From Megaustenia siamemsis (taxonomy: Eukaryota; Mollusca; Gastropoda; Stylommatophora; Ariophantidae), in NCBI GenBank assembly GCA_032433765.1, contig JAVIAB010000051.1, positions 151,143,276 to 151,207,275 of the forward strand: a stretch of 64,000 bases of DNA, in the 5' to 3' direction. Below the pieces are notes generated by a model, which was not told where the DNA came from, searched no databases, and saw only the letters and a list, made by a program, of their open reading frames with translations. Position 1 is the first letter of the stretch. Each line of letters begins with the position of its first letter. Positions 10,995 through 22,496 of the stretch are shown here, one piece after another. Made by a program: the position numbers and the translations under genes.

Positions 10995-12230
10995 AGTTTG
11001 TTATCTTGATTGGTTGGTTTGGTTGCTTGATTTGGTTTGTTGGTTTTTTTTTGCTTGGTTTGATGCTTGGTATGGTTTGTTGATCTGTTGCTTCGTTTGG
11101 TTGAATTTGTGTTTGATTTGGCTGTTTGGTTTGTTTGCTTGATTTGGTTTTTTTCCTGGTTTGTTTGGTTGATTTATTTGGTTTTTTGCTCTCTATGGTT
11201 AGTTTAGTTGCTTGGTTTTGTTGATTGGTTTATTTCCTTGGTTTGGTTGGTTGATTTGTTGCTTGGTTTGGTAGATTGGTTTGTTTCTTGGTTTTGTTTA
11301 TTCCTTTGATTGATTTGTTGCTTGCTTTTATTTGTTGGTTTTATTTCTTTGCTTGTTGCTTGATTAGTTTAGTATAGCTGTTTTTTTTTTTGCTTGATTT
11401 AGTTGGTTGGTTGGTTGGTTTGTTGCTTGGTTTAATTGTTTGATTGGTTGGTTTGTTGCTTGGTCTAGTTGGTGTGTTTGTTGGTTGGTTGGTTTATTGC
11501 TTGGTTTAGTTGGTGTGTTTGTTGGTTCGTTGGTTTGTTGCTTGTTTTATTTGGTGTGTTTGTTGGTTGGTTGGTTTGTTGCTTGATTTAGTTGGTGTGT
11601 TTGTTTGTTTGTTTGGTGTGTTGCTTGATTTAGTTGGTGTGTTTGTTGGTTTGTTTGGTTTGTTGCTTGGTTTATTTTGTGTGTTTGTTGGTTGGTTGGT
11701 TTGTTGCTTGATTTAGTTGGTGTGTTTGTTGGTTTGTTTGGTTTGTTGCTTGATTTAGTTGGTGTGTTTGTTGGTTAGTTGGTTTGTTGCTTGATTTAGT
11801 TGGTGTGTTTGTTGGTTGGTTGGTTTGTTGCTTGGTTTATTTGGTGTGTTTGTTGGTTGGTTGGTTTGTTGCTTGATTTAGTTGGTGTATTTGTTGGTTG
11901 GTTGGTTTGTTGCTTGGTTTAGTTGGTGTATTTGTTGGTTTGTTGCTTGGTTTAGTTGGTTTGTTTTGTTGGTTGGTTGGTTTGTTGCTTGGTTGGTTTG
12001 TTGCTTTGTTTAGTTGGTGTATTTGTTGGTTGGTTGGTTTGTTGCTTCGTTTAGTTGGTTTGTTTTGTTGGTTGGTTGGTTTGTTGCTTGGGTTATTTGG
12101 TGTGTTTGTTGGTTGGTTGGTTGATTTATTTCTTGATTAGGTTATAGTGTTGCTTGGTTTGGTTGGTTGGTTGGTTGCTTGATTTATTTAGTTGATTTGT
12201 TGCTTGGTTTGGTTTGCATGTAAGATGTTT
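10995..12230. repeat. TTGGTTTG-type satellite, right segment
   Basis: Irregular array of TTGGTTGGTTTGTTGCTTG and TTAGTTGGTGTGTTTG words, strongly biased for T and G on the plus strand. Units are most regular between 11450 and 12120. Plus-strand open frames here are low-complexity (Leu, Val, Gly, Cys, Trp) by-products. Confidence 0.85.
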
Positions 12231-12239
12231 GTTATAAGG

Positions 12240-12680
12240 AATTATCTAGAAAACTTGTCACCACAGAGATGCGATGTCTGAGAAAAGCTCTTCGAGGAAC
12301 AAGAAAAGACAAAATCAGAAATGGCATTATAAAAACAAGATTAGGCATTGAGCCATTAATAAGAATATAGAAACAACAAATTAATTGGTTTGTCCATCTA
12401 GAAAGAATGCTGTGTGATTGCTTGAAGCGGCTCCATAGAAAGGGGGACAGACAACATCAAAGAAACGCTACAACAGCAATGAGCGAAACCGCTAAAATGG
12501 CAAAGACCAGAACTGTGTATCTCCCTTGACACCCGAACGGTACAAGAGGAAGTGAAGGAAGGACGAAGTAGATCATGAATTGGAGGAAGACTGCCCTTTT
12601 TAGCATCATCTAGAGTCGCATCTTTGAAAAAGATTATGCTGAAAAGTTGCACATGACACTCTGCCAGCTTAAGTTAAGAG
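12240..12680 (+). mobile_element. Decayed LINE C-terminal fragment (family D-like)
   Basis: The broken frame reads KLVTTEMRCLRKALRGTRKD, KIRNGIIKTRLGIEPLIRI, stop, KQQINWFVHLERM, which aligns by eye with the family D block TEMKCVRRMTGNSLRDKIRN and following. The remainder to about 12680 contains frameshifts and stops. No target-site duplication was found. Confidence 0.65.
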
Positions 12681-13074
12681 TAGTCATACTGTGGATTCCA
12701 GTTGCTTGCTAGTTATATACAGTTCTTATTCGTTTATTTTATTATTTGATTAGTTTATTGAAATGTATGAGAACAATGCACGCCCTCCGGTAGTTCTACG
12801 ATGGTAACGAACTTATCTTCTTGACTCGGAAAGTCTAATGCCAGTAAAGCTGAGCTGCCTGGACCAGTAGCTTGAGACTAGTTTGTGCGATTAACTTGAG
12901 AACCAAGACCCCTTACCACAAAATCAGACGCCCTGCGATCTGACAGACCAACATGACCGATCAATAGAGATAGAAGTTTTGGAAAGGTTCACGTCTGCTT
13001 ACATTATGTAACCGCAGCAATTTTTTTGTGAATGGGAAAATAAGCTAGGAGACTTAGAAGCAGCTGAACTTGAC

Positions 13075-13500
13075 ATATCGTCCGTGCATTGCCTGGACCC
13101 GATAGGGGAGTAAAGAATCGTAGCGTTGTTCCCTACAAGGCGTGTTCGAGAGAGGTGACTAAGTAGGGCTGGGTGTGGGACAGGCTAGCTATCCCTTAAT
13201 GTAAAAAACAAAAATATAAGCTGCAAAGCTTCACAAACATGGACAAGTCAAAGAAAATAAATAAAAAATAAATCCGCATCCAGGAAAGATAAGAGCTCTT
13301 TGTCTAAGAGAAATATAGAGGTGGAAGAAGAGGTGAAGCTGATGTACAAGACATGGAATGATCTTAAACGAATGGCAAGAAACAGAACGGTTTGGAAAGT
13401 ATTTATTGAAGACCTAATGCTGCATAGGGAGTTAAAGTATTTGTTGAAGACCTAATGCTGCATAGAGAGTTGAAAGGAAGAAGAAAAGAGGACTTGACAA
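13075..13500 (+). mobile_element. LINE family C copy with large internal deletion
   Basis: Bases 13075-13300 match, on the opposite strand, the 5' leader of the family C copy near 22250-22450 (shared AGGGGAGTAAAGAATC, GACAAGTCAAAGA and ATCC-AGGAAAGAT blocks). At about 13310-13330 the sequence jumps to the last codons of the same family (KTWNDLKRMARNRTVWKVF). About 2.8 kb of endonuclease and reverse transcriptase is therefore missing. A roughly 45-bp segment around AAAGTATTTGTTGAAGACC is duplicated near 13394-13475. Confidence 0.7.
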
Positions 13501-13815
13501 ACCCACAATTTTCTTGTGAGCATATCAGTAGAAGAATCAATTACTTATCTGAACGCATATTTTTTACTGGTAGTATTACTCTAGGGCAATATGTTCGATC
13601 CTGAGTATTTAAATAGCTTTTTTAAGCAGCTGCTGTTACACTGTATGTGTATTCATGTTTAAGTAATGTAGATATTCATTGAAAACGTCAACTTAAAGGT
13701 TTATAAATGTAAATCGCCCTTTCACCAACACATTCCGCGTACACGTTGCTGGATTACTCTATTTTCTGATTGCACAACATTTACTGGAAGAGATTTGTCC
13801 CAGTTATGATTGAGT
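13501..13815. other. Unique DNA, nothing recognised
   Basis: No gene or repeat is seen between the LINE relic and the 50-bp satellite. Confidence 0.4.
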
Positions 13816-13818
13816 CGA

Positions 13819-16090
13819 TCTTTTCCTTTCTTGAACCGACTGATCCTAATCGTATCTGAACCAACTGATTCTAGTCCACTTATAACCGACTGATCCTAAT
13901 CGTATCTAAAAAAAAAATGATTCTGGTCCACTTATAACCGACTGATCCTAATCGTATCTGAACCAATTGATTCTGGTCCACTTATAACCGACTGATCCTA
14001 ATCGTATCTAAAAAAAAAATGATTCTGGTCCACTTATAACCGACTGATCCTAATCGTATCTGAACCAACTTATTCTGGTCCACTTATAACCGACTGATCC
14101 TAATCGTATCTGAACCAATTGATTCTGGTCCACTTATAACCGACTGATCCTAATCGTATCTGAACCAATTGATTCTGGTCCACTTATAACCGACTGATCC
14201 TAATCGTATCTAAAAAAAAAATTGATTCTGGTCCACTTATAACCGACTGATCCTAATCGTATCTGAACCAACTTATTCTGGTCCACTTATAACCGACTGA
14301 TCCTAATCGTATCTGAACCAATTGATTCTGGTCCACTTATAACCGACTGATCCTAATCGTATCTGAACCAATTGATTCTGGTCCACTTATAACCGACTGA
14401 TCCTAATCGTATCTGAACCAATTGATTCTGGTCCACTTATAATCGACTGATCCTAATCGTATCTAAAAAAAAAATTGATTCTGGTTCACTTATAACCGAC
14501 TGATCCTAATCGTATCTAAAAAAAAAATTGATTCTGGTCCACTTATAACCGACTGATCTTAATCGTATCTGAACCAACTGATTCTGGTCCACTGATAACC
14601 GACTGATCCTAATCGTATCTGAACCAATTGATTCTGGTCCACTTATAACCGACTGATCCTAATCGTATCTGAACCAACTGATTCTGGTCCACTTATAACC
14701 GACTGATCCTAATCGTATCTGAACCAACTGATTCTGGTCCACTTATAACCGACTGATCGTAATCGTATCTGAACCAATTGATTCTGGTCCACTTATAACC
14801 GACTGATCCTAATCGTATCTGAACCAATTGATTCTGGTCCACTTATAACCGACTGATCCTAATCGTATCTAAAAAAAAAAAAAATTGATTCTGGTCCACT
14901 TATAACCGACTGATCCTAATCGTATCTAAAAAAAAAATTGATTCCGTTCCACTTATAACCGACTGATCCTAATCGTATCTAAAAAAAATTGATTCTGGTC
15001 CACTTATAACCGACTGATCCTAATCGTATCTAAAAAAAAAAATTGATTCTGTTCCACTTATAACCGACTGATCCTAATCGTATCTAAAAAAAAAATTGAT
15101 TCTGGTCCACTTAAAACCGACTGATCCTAATCGTATCTGAACCAATTGATTCTGGTCCACTTATAACCGACTGATCCTAATCGTATCTGAACCAACTGAT
15201 TCTGGTCCACTTATAACCGACTGATCCTAATCGTATCTGAACCAACTGATTCTGGTCCACTTATAACCGACTGATCCTAATCGTATCTGAACCAATTGAT
15301 TCTGGTCCACTTATAACCGACTGATCCTAATCGTATCTGAACCAACTGATTCTGGTCCACTTATAACCGACTGATCCTAATCGTATCTGAACCAATTGAT
15401 TCTGGTCCACTTATAACCGACTGATCCTAATCGTATCTGAACCAATTGATTCTGGTCCACTTATAACCGACTGATCCTAATCGTATCTAAAAAAAAAATT
15501 GATTCTGTTCCACTTATAACCGACTGATCCTAATCGTATCTAAAAAAAAAAAAATTGACTCTGGTCCACTTATAACCGACTGATCCTAATCGTATCTAAA
15601 AAAAAAATTGATTCTGGTCCACTTATAACCGACTGATCCTAATCGTATCTAAAAAAAAAAAATTGACTCTGGTCCACTTATAACCGACTGATCCTAATCG
15701 TGTCTAAAAAAAAATTGATTCTGGTCCACTTATAACCGACTGATCCTAATCGTATCTAAAAAAAAAAAATTGATTCTGGTCCACTTATAACCGACTGATC
15801 CTAATCGTATCTAAAAAAAAAATTGATTTTGGTCCACTTATAACCGACTGATCCTAATCGTATCTAAAAAAAAAAAAATTGATTCTGGTCCACTTATAAC
15901 CGACTGATCCTAATCGTATCTAAAAAAGAAAAATTGATTCTGGTCCACTTATAACCGACTGATCCTAATCGTATCTAAAAAAAATAAAATTGATTCTGGT
16001 CCACTTATAACCGACTGATCTTAATCGTATCTGAACCAACTGATTCTGGTCCACTTATAACCGACTGATCCTAATTATATTTGAATAGAA
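13819..16090. repeat. 50-bp satellite, about 45 copies, two unit types
   Basis: The unit contains TTCTGGTCCACTTATAACCG and ACTGATCCTAATCGTATCT. Each 50-mer is itself two diverged 25-mers (CCGACTGATCCTAATCGTATC against CCAACTGATTCTGGTCC). Two forms exist: one has GAACCAA between the halves, the other has a run of 8 to 14 A in its place. The A-run forms cluster, for example 15480-15980. No coding signal is present. Confidence 0.93.
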
Positions 16091-16431
16091 TGATGCTAGG
16101 CAAGTTCTAATCGATTGATGATGATCCTATTTGTATCGACTGATCGTAGTCTAACTATGACTGTTCTTGTTAGCTGTCATGTTACCGGACCCAAGACGTC
16201 CAACCATTTCCTTGAGAATATTTTCGCTAGGGGAGATAAGCGTGATCTTTCTATTAATAGAACAATTGTTAAAGTCGCTCTTCTTTGGGATTTTAATAAG
16301 ATGTCCTTCTTTCCAGTCTAGGAGTTTGTTTTGCCCCTTCAGAACTTCTATAACAAGGAATATTGTAACTCTGTAGTTATGTCCGTACCTGTTAGCATTG
16401 ACTACCGCATGATCATGACATTTATCCTGGG
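16091..16431. other. Unique DNA, nothing recognised
   Basis: Two overlapping open frames of under 70 codons are unrecognised and have no support. Confidence 0.4.
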
Positions 16432-16590
16432 AAGGTGAGGAATGTCGCTTCGCATCTGAGTTTCGATGCTTGAGACGTCACTATACAGAAATATCCGAAC
16501 ATTTCTGAATAGGCGGCCGAGCACATATGGGTGAAAACTCGCGTGCTAAGACGCCGGTTCATGTCTCGTACTTTACCTTACCTTTACCTT
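16432..16590 (+). mobile_element. SINE family 2, 5'-truncated copy
   Basis: This matches the 3' half of the full SINE at 58455-58780 (AGTTTCGATGCTTGA, TAGGCGGCCGAGCACATATG, GGTGAAAACTC). It lacks the tRNA-like head. It ends in CTTTACCTTACCTTTACC just before the 21-bp satellite. Confidence 0.82.
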
Positions 16591-16639
16591 TACAGCATGA
16601 AGTGTATCTGGCTCTCAAACGTTTCCTTTGTTTGATTGG

Positions 16640-19376
16640 GCGATCCTTTAGTTGGGTGATCGCTCTCTTTAGTTGGGTGATTGCTCTCTTTAGTTGGGAG
16701 ATCGCTCTCTTTAGTTGGGAGATCGCTCTCTTTAGTTGGGTGATCGCTCTCTTTAGTTGGGAGATCGCTCTCTTTAGTTGGGTGATCGCTCTCTTTAGTT
16801 GGGTGATCGCTCTCTTTAGTTGGGTGATCGCTCTCTTTAGTTGGGTGATCGCTCTCTTTAGTTGGGTGATCGCTCTCTTTAGTTGGGTGATCGCTCTCTT
16901 TAGTTGGGTGATCGCTCTCTTTAGTTGGGAGATCGCTCTCTTTAGTTGGGTGATCGCTCTCTTTAGTTGGGTGATCGCTCTCTTTAGTTGGGTGATTGCT
17001 CTCTTTAGTTGGGTGATTGCTCTCTTTAGTTGGGTGATCGCTCTCTTTAGTTGGGTGATCGCTCTCTTTAGTTGGGTGATCGCTCTCTTTAGTTGGGTGA
17101 TCGCTCTCTTTAGTTGGGTGATCGCTCTCTTTAGTTGGGTGATCGCTCTCTTTAGTTGGGAGATCGCTCTCTTTAGTTGGGTGATTGCTCTCTTTAGTTG
17201 GGTGATTGCTCTCTTTGTTTGGGTGATCGCTCTCTTTGGTTGGGTGACCGCTCTCTTTGGTTGGGTGACCGCTCTCTTTGGTTAGCTAAATGCTCTCTTT
17301 TGTTGGATGATCGTCGCTCTCTTTATTTGGGTAATCGCGCTCTTTTGTTAGCTAAATGCTCTCTTTTGTTGGATGATCACTCTCTTTGATTGGCTGAATG
17401 CTCTCTTTAGTTGGGTAATCGCTCTCTTTAGTTGGGTAATCGCTCTCTTTGGTTAGCTGAATGCTCTCTTTAGTTGGGTGATCGCTCTCTTTAGTTGGGT
17501 GATTACTCTCTTTAGTTGGGTGATCGCTCTCTTTAGTTGGATGATCACTCTCTTTAGTTGGGTGATCGCTCTCTTTAGTTGGGTGATTACTCTCTTTAGT
17601 TGGGTGATCGCTCTCTTTATTTGGGTGATCGCTCTCTTTAGTTGGGTGATCGCTCTCTTTAGTTGGGTGATCGCTCTCTTTAGTTGGGTGATAGCTCTCT
17701 TTAGTTGGGTGAACGCTCTCTTTAGTTGGGTGATCGCTCTCTTTGGTTGGCTGACTGTTCTCTTTAGTTGGGTGAATGTTCTCTTTAGTTTGGGTGATTT
17801 CCCTCTTTGGTAGGGTGATCGCTCTCTTTGGTTGGCTGAATGCTCTCTTTAGTTGGGTGAATGTTCTCTTTAGTTGGGTGAACGCTATCTTTGGTTGGGT
17901 GATCGCTCTCTTTAGTTGGGTGATAGCTCTCTTTAGTTGGGTGAACGCTCTCTTTAGTTGGGTGATAGCTCTCTTTGGTTGGCTGAATGTTCTCTTTAGT
18001 TGGGTGAATGTTCTCTTTAGTTTGGGTGATTTCCCTCTTTGGTTATGTGATCGCTCTCTTTGGTTGGCTGAATGCTCTCTTTAGTTGGGTGATCGCTCTC
18101 TTTAGTTGGGTGAACGCTATCTTTGGTTGGGTGATAGCTCTCTTTGGTTGGCTGAATGTTCTCTTTAGTTGGGTGAATGTTCTCTTTGGTTTGGGTGATT
18201 TCTCTCTTTGGTTATGTGATCGCTCTCTTTGATTAGCTGAATGCTCTCTTAGTTGGGTAATCGCTCTCTTTAGTTGGGTAATCGCTCTCTTTGGTTAGCT
18301 GAATGCTCTCTTTAGTTGGGTGATCGCTCTCTTTAGTTGGGTGATTACTCTCTTTAGTTGGGTGATCGCTCTCTTTAGTTGGATGATCACTCTCTTTAGT
18401 TGGGTGATCGCTCTCTTTAGTTGGGTGATTACTCTCTTTAGTTGGGTGATCGCTCTCTTTAGTTGGGTGATCGCTCTCTTTAGTTGGGTGATCGCTCTAT
18501 TTAGTTGGGTGATCGCTCTCTTTAGTTGGGCGATAGCTCTCTTTAGTTGGGTGATCGCTCTCTTTAGTTGGGTGATCGCTTTCTTTAGTTGGGTGATAGC
18601 TCTCTTTAGTTGGGTGAACGCTCTCTTTAGTTGGGTGATCGCTCTCTTTGGTTGGCTGAATGTTCTCTTTAGTTGGGTGAATGTTCTCTTTAGTTTGGGT
18701 GATTTCCCTCTTTGGTAGGGTGATCGCTCTCTTTGGTTGGCTGAATGCTCTCTTTAGTTGGGTGAATGTTCTCTTTAGTTGGGTGAACGCTATCTTTGGT
18801 TGGGTGATCGCTCTCTTTAGTTGGGTGATAGCTCTCTTTAGTTGGGTGAACGCTCTCTTTAGTTGGGTGATAGCTCTCTTTGGTTGGCTGAATGTTCTCT
18901 TTAGTTGGGTGAATGTTCTCTTTAGTTTGGGTGATTTCCCTCTTTGGTTATGTGATCGCTCTCTTTGGTTGGCTGAATGCTCTCTTTAGTTGGGTGATCG
19001 CTCTCTTTAGTTGGGTGAACGCTATCTTTGGTTGGGTGATAGCTCTCTTTGGTTGGCTGAATGTTCTCTTTAGTTGGGTGAATGTTCTCTTTGGTTTGGG
19101 TGATTTCTCTCTTTGGTTATGTGATCGCTCTCTTTGGTTGGCTGAATGCTCTCTTTGGTTGGGTGATCGCTCTCGTTGGTTAGCTGAATGCTCTCTTTGG
19201 TTGGCTTATCTCTCTCTTTGGTTGGGTGATCTCTCTCTTTGGTTGGGTGATCGCTCTCTTTGGTTGGATGAATGTTGTCTTTGGTTTGGGTGATCTCTCT
19301 CTCTTTGGTTGAATGATCGCTCTCTTTGGTTGGCTGAATATTCTCTTTAGTTGTGATCGCTCTCTTTAGTTGGGTG
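16640..19376. repeat. 21-bp satellite, left block (about 130 copies)
   Basis: The unit is TTTAGTTGGGTGATCGCTCTC-like, 21 bp (20 shown plus one). Because 21 is divisible by 3 and units lack stops, both strands show long open frames: HPTKESD repeats on minus, ALFSWVI repeats on plus. From 17430 on, a block of about 0.85-0.9 kb of ordered variant units is duplicated: the variant order at 17776-18084 recurs at 18681-18989, a 905-bp offset. The homogeneous part is 16640-17220. Confidence 0.93.
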
Positions 19377-19736
19377 ATGTCTTCCCCATCATCTTCATCT
19401 TTGCTCCTATCTGTCTTCTCCAAGAATTCCTTGGTCTTCCTCTTTGTCTTTCCCCTGGGGATTCCAAAAAAGGGTCTGTTGTGTAATACCCTCAGTTGGC
19501 TTGCGTAGTGTGTGTCCTATCCAGCGCTATCGTCTTCGCTGTATCTCTTTATCCACTGAGGTTTGACTGGTACATTTCCATAATTCTATGTTAATGATTA
19601 TGTCCTGCCATTTCCATCCTTTTATCCTGCGTAAGCATCCATTAATGAAAGTCTGTATCTTCGTGATTGTCAATTTTGTTGTTTTACATGTTTCACAGCC
19701 ATATAATAGGACCGCCTTAACATTTGCTTTGAAAAT

Positions 19737-20876
19737 TTATATTTTTGTATTTAATCTAATTTCATTGGATTTCCATATGTTTCCCAGTGCAATGAAAGCT
19801 CCTCTTGCTTTTGATATCCTTATTTTGGTATCATTTTCTGTTCCTCCCTCTTTATCTATATTACTGCCCAGATATATATAAGATTGTACGTCTAGTAGAG
19901 GTATTTCTCCTAGTTTTATATGGTTATTGCCAACTGCATTAATTCTCATAATATTGGTCTTATCTCTATTAATCTTTAGTCCTAGCTGTTGTGATCTCTC
20001 ATCTAATATACTCATTTTATCCTGCATCTGTTGATGGCTGTGTGATAGGAGAGCTATGTCATCAGCAAAGTCTAAATCATCAAGTTGTTTGGTCAGTGAC
20101 CACTGGATCCCATTTCTGTTGTTTTGAGTTATTTTCATAATCCAATCTATGGCCAGTAGAAAGAGAAATGGAGACAGGAGGCATCCTTGCCTTACTCCTG
20201 TTCTTATTTCAAATGCTTCTGTAAGCTGTCCTTCATGCACCACACTACATTTCGTTCCTGCATGCATTGTTTTTATCAGGTTAATAAACTTTATGGGGAT
20301 TCCGTAATGACTCAGCAACTTCCAAAGCATTCGTCTGTCTAAACTATCAAATGCCTTTTCGTAATCTATGAATCCAATATAAAGTGGGGATTTTAGTTCT
20401 AAACTTTGTTCAACTATTATACGTAGAGTAGTTATTTGATCAGCACATGATCTGTTCTTCATAAAACCTGCTTGTTCATCTCTCAAATGTTTCTCTATGG
20501 CATCTTTTAGTCTCTCCAGAATAATTCTGCTTAATATTTTTCCTGGCACTGATAGTAGCATAATCCCCCTATAATTTGTGCACTCCTGTAAACTTCCTTT
20601 CTTTGGTAGTTTGATCATATAACCTTCTTTCCAGTCTTTAGGTATTTCTGCCTTCTCCCAAATTTTATCTAATAGATTATGTAGCATCCTGGTAGAGGTG
20701 TTAATATCTGCTTTGATGGCTTCCGAAGGAATTTCATCTGGTCCTGCGGCTTTACCATTTTTTAATAGTTTGATGGCTTTCATTATGTCTTCATTGCTTG
20801 GTTTTCCACAGTTAACGTGTAACTCTACTTCTGCTGGTAGTATATCTGGAGGATTATTTGAGCCGGGTCTATTCAA
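19737..20876 (-). pseudogene. LINE family C reverse transcriptase, 379 codons
   Basis: Motifs are GKAAGPDEIPSEAIKAD near residues 41-57, CTNYRGIMLLSVPGKIL, FIDYEKAFDSLDRRM, RTGVRQGCLLSPFLF and LDFADDIALLSHS near residue 268. It matches residues 315 onward of the 829-codon frame at 42290-44779 nearly residue for residue. The frame is lost at both ends through indels (upstream near 20880, downstream at 19737), so the copy is inactive. Confidence 0.87.
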
Positions 20877-21303
20877 AAGTTCTTGTATTGCAGATTTCCT
20901 TTCTTATCTTTAATAAAGGCATTGATCTGTTTGTATTTTCCAATTCATTTCTTTGTGCTGTTTTACAGTTCTTTCATATTCCCTTTATTTGCTGCTTCTT
21001 CTGCCTCTTTAGCTAGTTCATCTATATATTTCCTCTTATCCCTTGTAATGCATCTTCTCACTTCTTTTCTCACCTCTGTGTAAGCTTCATGTGTCTTGGC
21101 TTTAATACATCTCGTTTTGCTTTTATTTATGTCTGGTTTCTTGTTCTTTCTTTCTTTAATTTTATCCAGGGTCTCTTCTGTCATCCATGCCTTATTCTGG
21201 CGTTCTCTTTTCCCAGTGTTTCTTCGCATGTCTCTTTCCATATATCTTTTACCTGTTTCCAATGATCTTCTATATTTATTGTATTTTCTAGTTGTTGGAG
21301 GAC

Positions 21304-22106
21304 TTAGTATTTGTTTGATATTGTGACTGCGAATTTGTCTTTAATTTCTTGTTCTTTAAGAAACCCTACATTGAAATATTTTTTACCCTTATTGGTTGTA
21401 GTATACCATTTTAGTTTAATTTTAAGTTTGGCTAACAGAAGATGATGATCAGAAGCTACATCTGCCCCTCTATATACTTTTACATCCTGTAAAGATGACT
21501 TAAACTTATTATTAATACATATGTGATCAATTTGATTTGCCGTTCTATGATCTGGTGACACCCATGTAGCTTTGTGTATTCTTTTATGTTGGAATATTGT
21601 TCCTCCTAGGCTCACTTGATTAAGGGCGCAGAAATTCACAAATATCTCTCCACTCTCGTTTATATCTCCAAGTCCATGTTTTTTTCCATAATCTCTTCAA
21701 AGCCTCTGTTGTCTGATCCTACTTTAGCATTTAGGTCTCCCATCAATATTATAATATCTTTGCGTCGTCATGCATCCATCTGACATTGTAGCTGTTTATA
21801 GAAATCATCTTTAACTGAATCATCCTTATAGTTGGTTGGTGCATAGCATTGGATAATGTGAAATTTTATTTTGTTTTTGGTTGTTTTAAATGTTGCTCTC
21901 ATTAGTCTTAGTCCTACTGCTTCCCATTCTATTAGTGTCTTCTGTGCATTCCTTGATATCATTATAGCTACCCCTTCACTATGTTGTGCTCCAGGTTCCT
22001 GGTGTCCTGATGATAAGATCATCTCTCCTGTATTTAGTTGTATTCTTTCAGTTCCTAGCCATCTTGTTTCGCACATTCCCAGAATATATATCTTGTAGTT
22101 TGTCAA
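21304..22106 (-). pseudogene. LINE family C endonuclease, frameshifted
   Basis: Two frames together make an apurinic-type endonuclease: 22106-21768 (CETRWLG, EGVAIMISR, IIQCYAPTN) and 21639-21304 (NFCALNQVSLGGTIF, THKATWVSPDHRT-like, NQIDHICIN, ASDHHLLLAKL). They are separated by a frameshift near 21680-21760, where an extra T lies in the T-run at about 21680. The enzyme would nick target DNA to prime reverse transcription. Confidence 0.8.
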
Positions 22107-22396
22107 TTCTGCTGCTACCTGTGCAGCTTTTCTCTGTTCGTTTAGGGTACGTACATTCCAGGTGCCAATTCTGGAGAATTTCCTGGTGAGTCGGCAACCC
22201 GGACTCCTTACGGCTTTCTCCGGCTTGCGTCATACGGCTTTTAGACAGAGAGCCCATATCTTTCCAGGATTTAATTTTTCCCTCTTTGACTTGTCCGTTT
22301 TTGTGAAGATTATTTCGGCTTATTTTTTTTTTTACAATATGGGATAGCCAGTCCCATGCTCAACCCTCCTTTCTCGCCTCTTACGAACATGCCTGG

Positions 22397-22491
22397 TAGG
22401 GTACAGCGCCGATATTCTTTACTCCCCTTTCGGGCCCAAGCAGCGCACGGGCGCCCGAAAGGGGAGTAAAGAATACCGGCGCTGTACCCTA
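22397..22491. repeat. 39-bp-arm inverted repeat (hairpin)
   Basis: The left arm 22397-22435 and right arm 22453-22491 are reverse complements with one mismatch, separated by a 17-base loop. The left arm belongs to the LINE 5' leader. The right arm repeats the same leader sequence in the opposite orientation and ends where the satellite resumes. Confidence 0.92.
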
Positions 22492-22496
22492 ACTTA

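Larger units (their letters stand above)
19377..22496 (-). mobile_element. LINE family C, nearly full length but broken
   Basis: A 3.1-kb minus-strand element inside the 21-bp satellite. In coding order it has a leader (22490-22260), endonuclease N-terminal half (22106-21768, GMCETRWLGTERIQL and HIIQCYAPTN), endonuclease C-terminal half (21639-21304, NQIDHICINNKF and SDHHLLLAKLKIKLK), a linker, the reverse transcriptase (20876-19737) and a C-terminal remnant to 19377. Its 3' end stops about 100 bp short of the complete copy at 42271, so it lacks the normal LINE 3' terminus. The 5' end carries a 39-bp-arm inverted repeat. Confidence 0.88.

Noticed and set aside
10995..12230. Telomere-like G/T-rich repeat
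   Set aside because: The TTGGTTTG words are irregular and internal to the window and do not match the TTAGGG pattern.
16527..17285. 252-codon plus-strand frame of ALFSWVI repeats as a membrane protein
   Set aside because: Same 21-bp satellite. Hydrophobicity comes from the unit sequence, and the frame starts in a SINE fragment.
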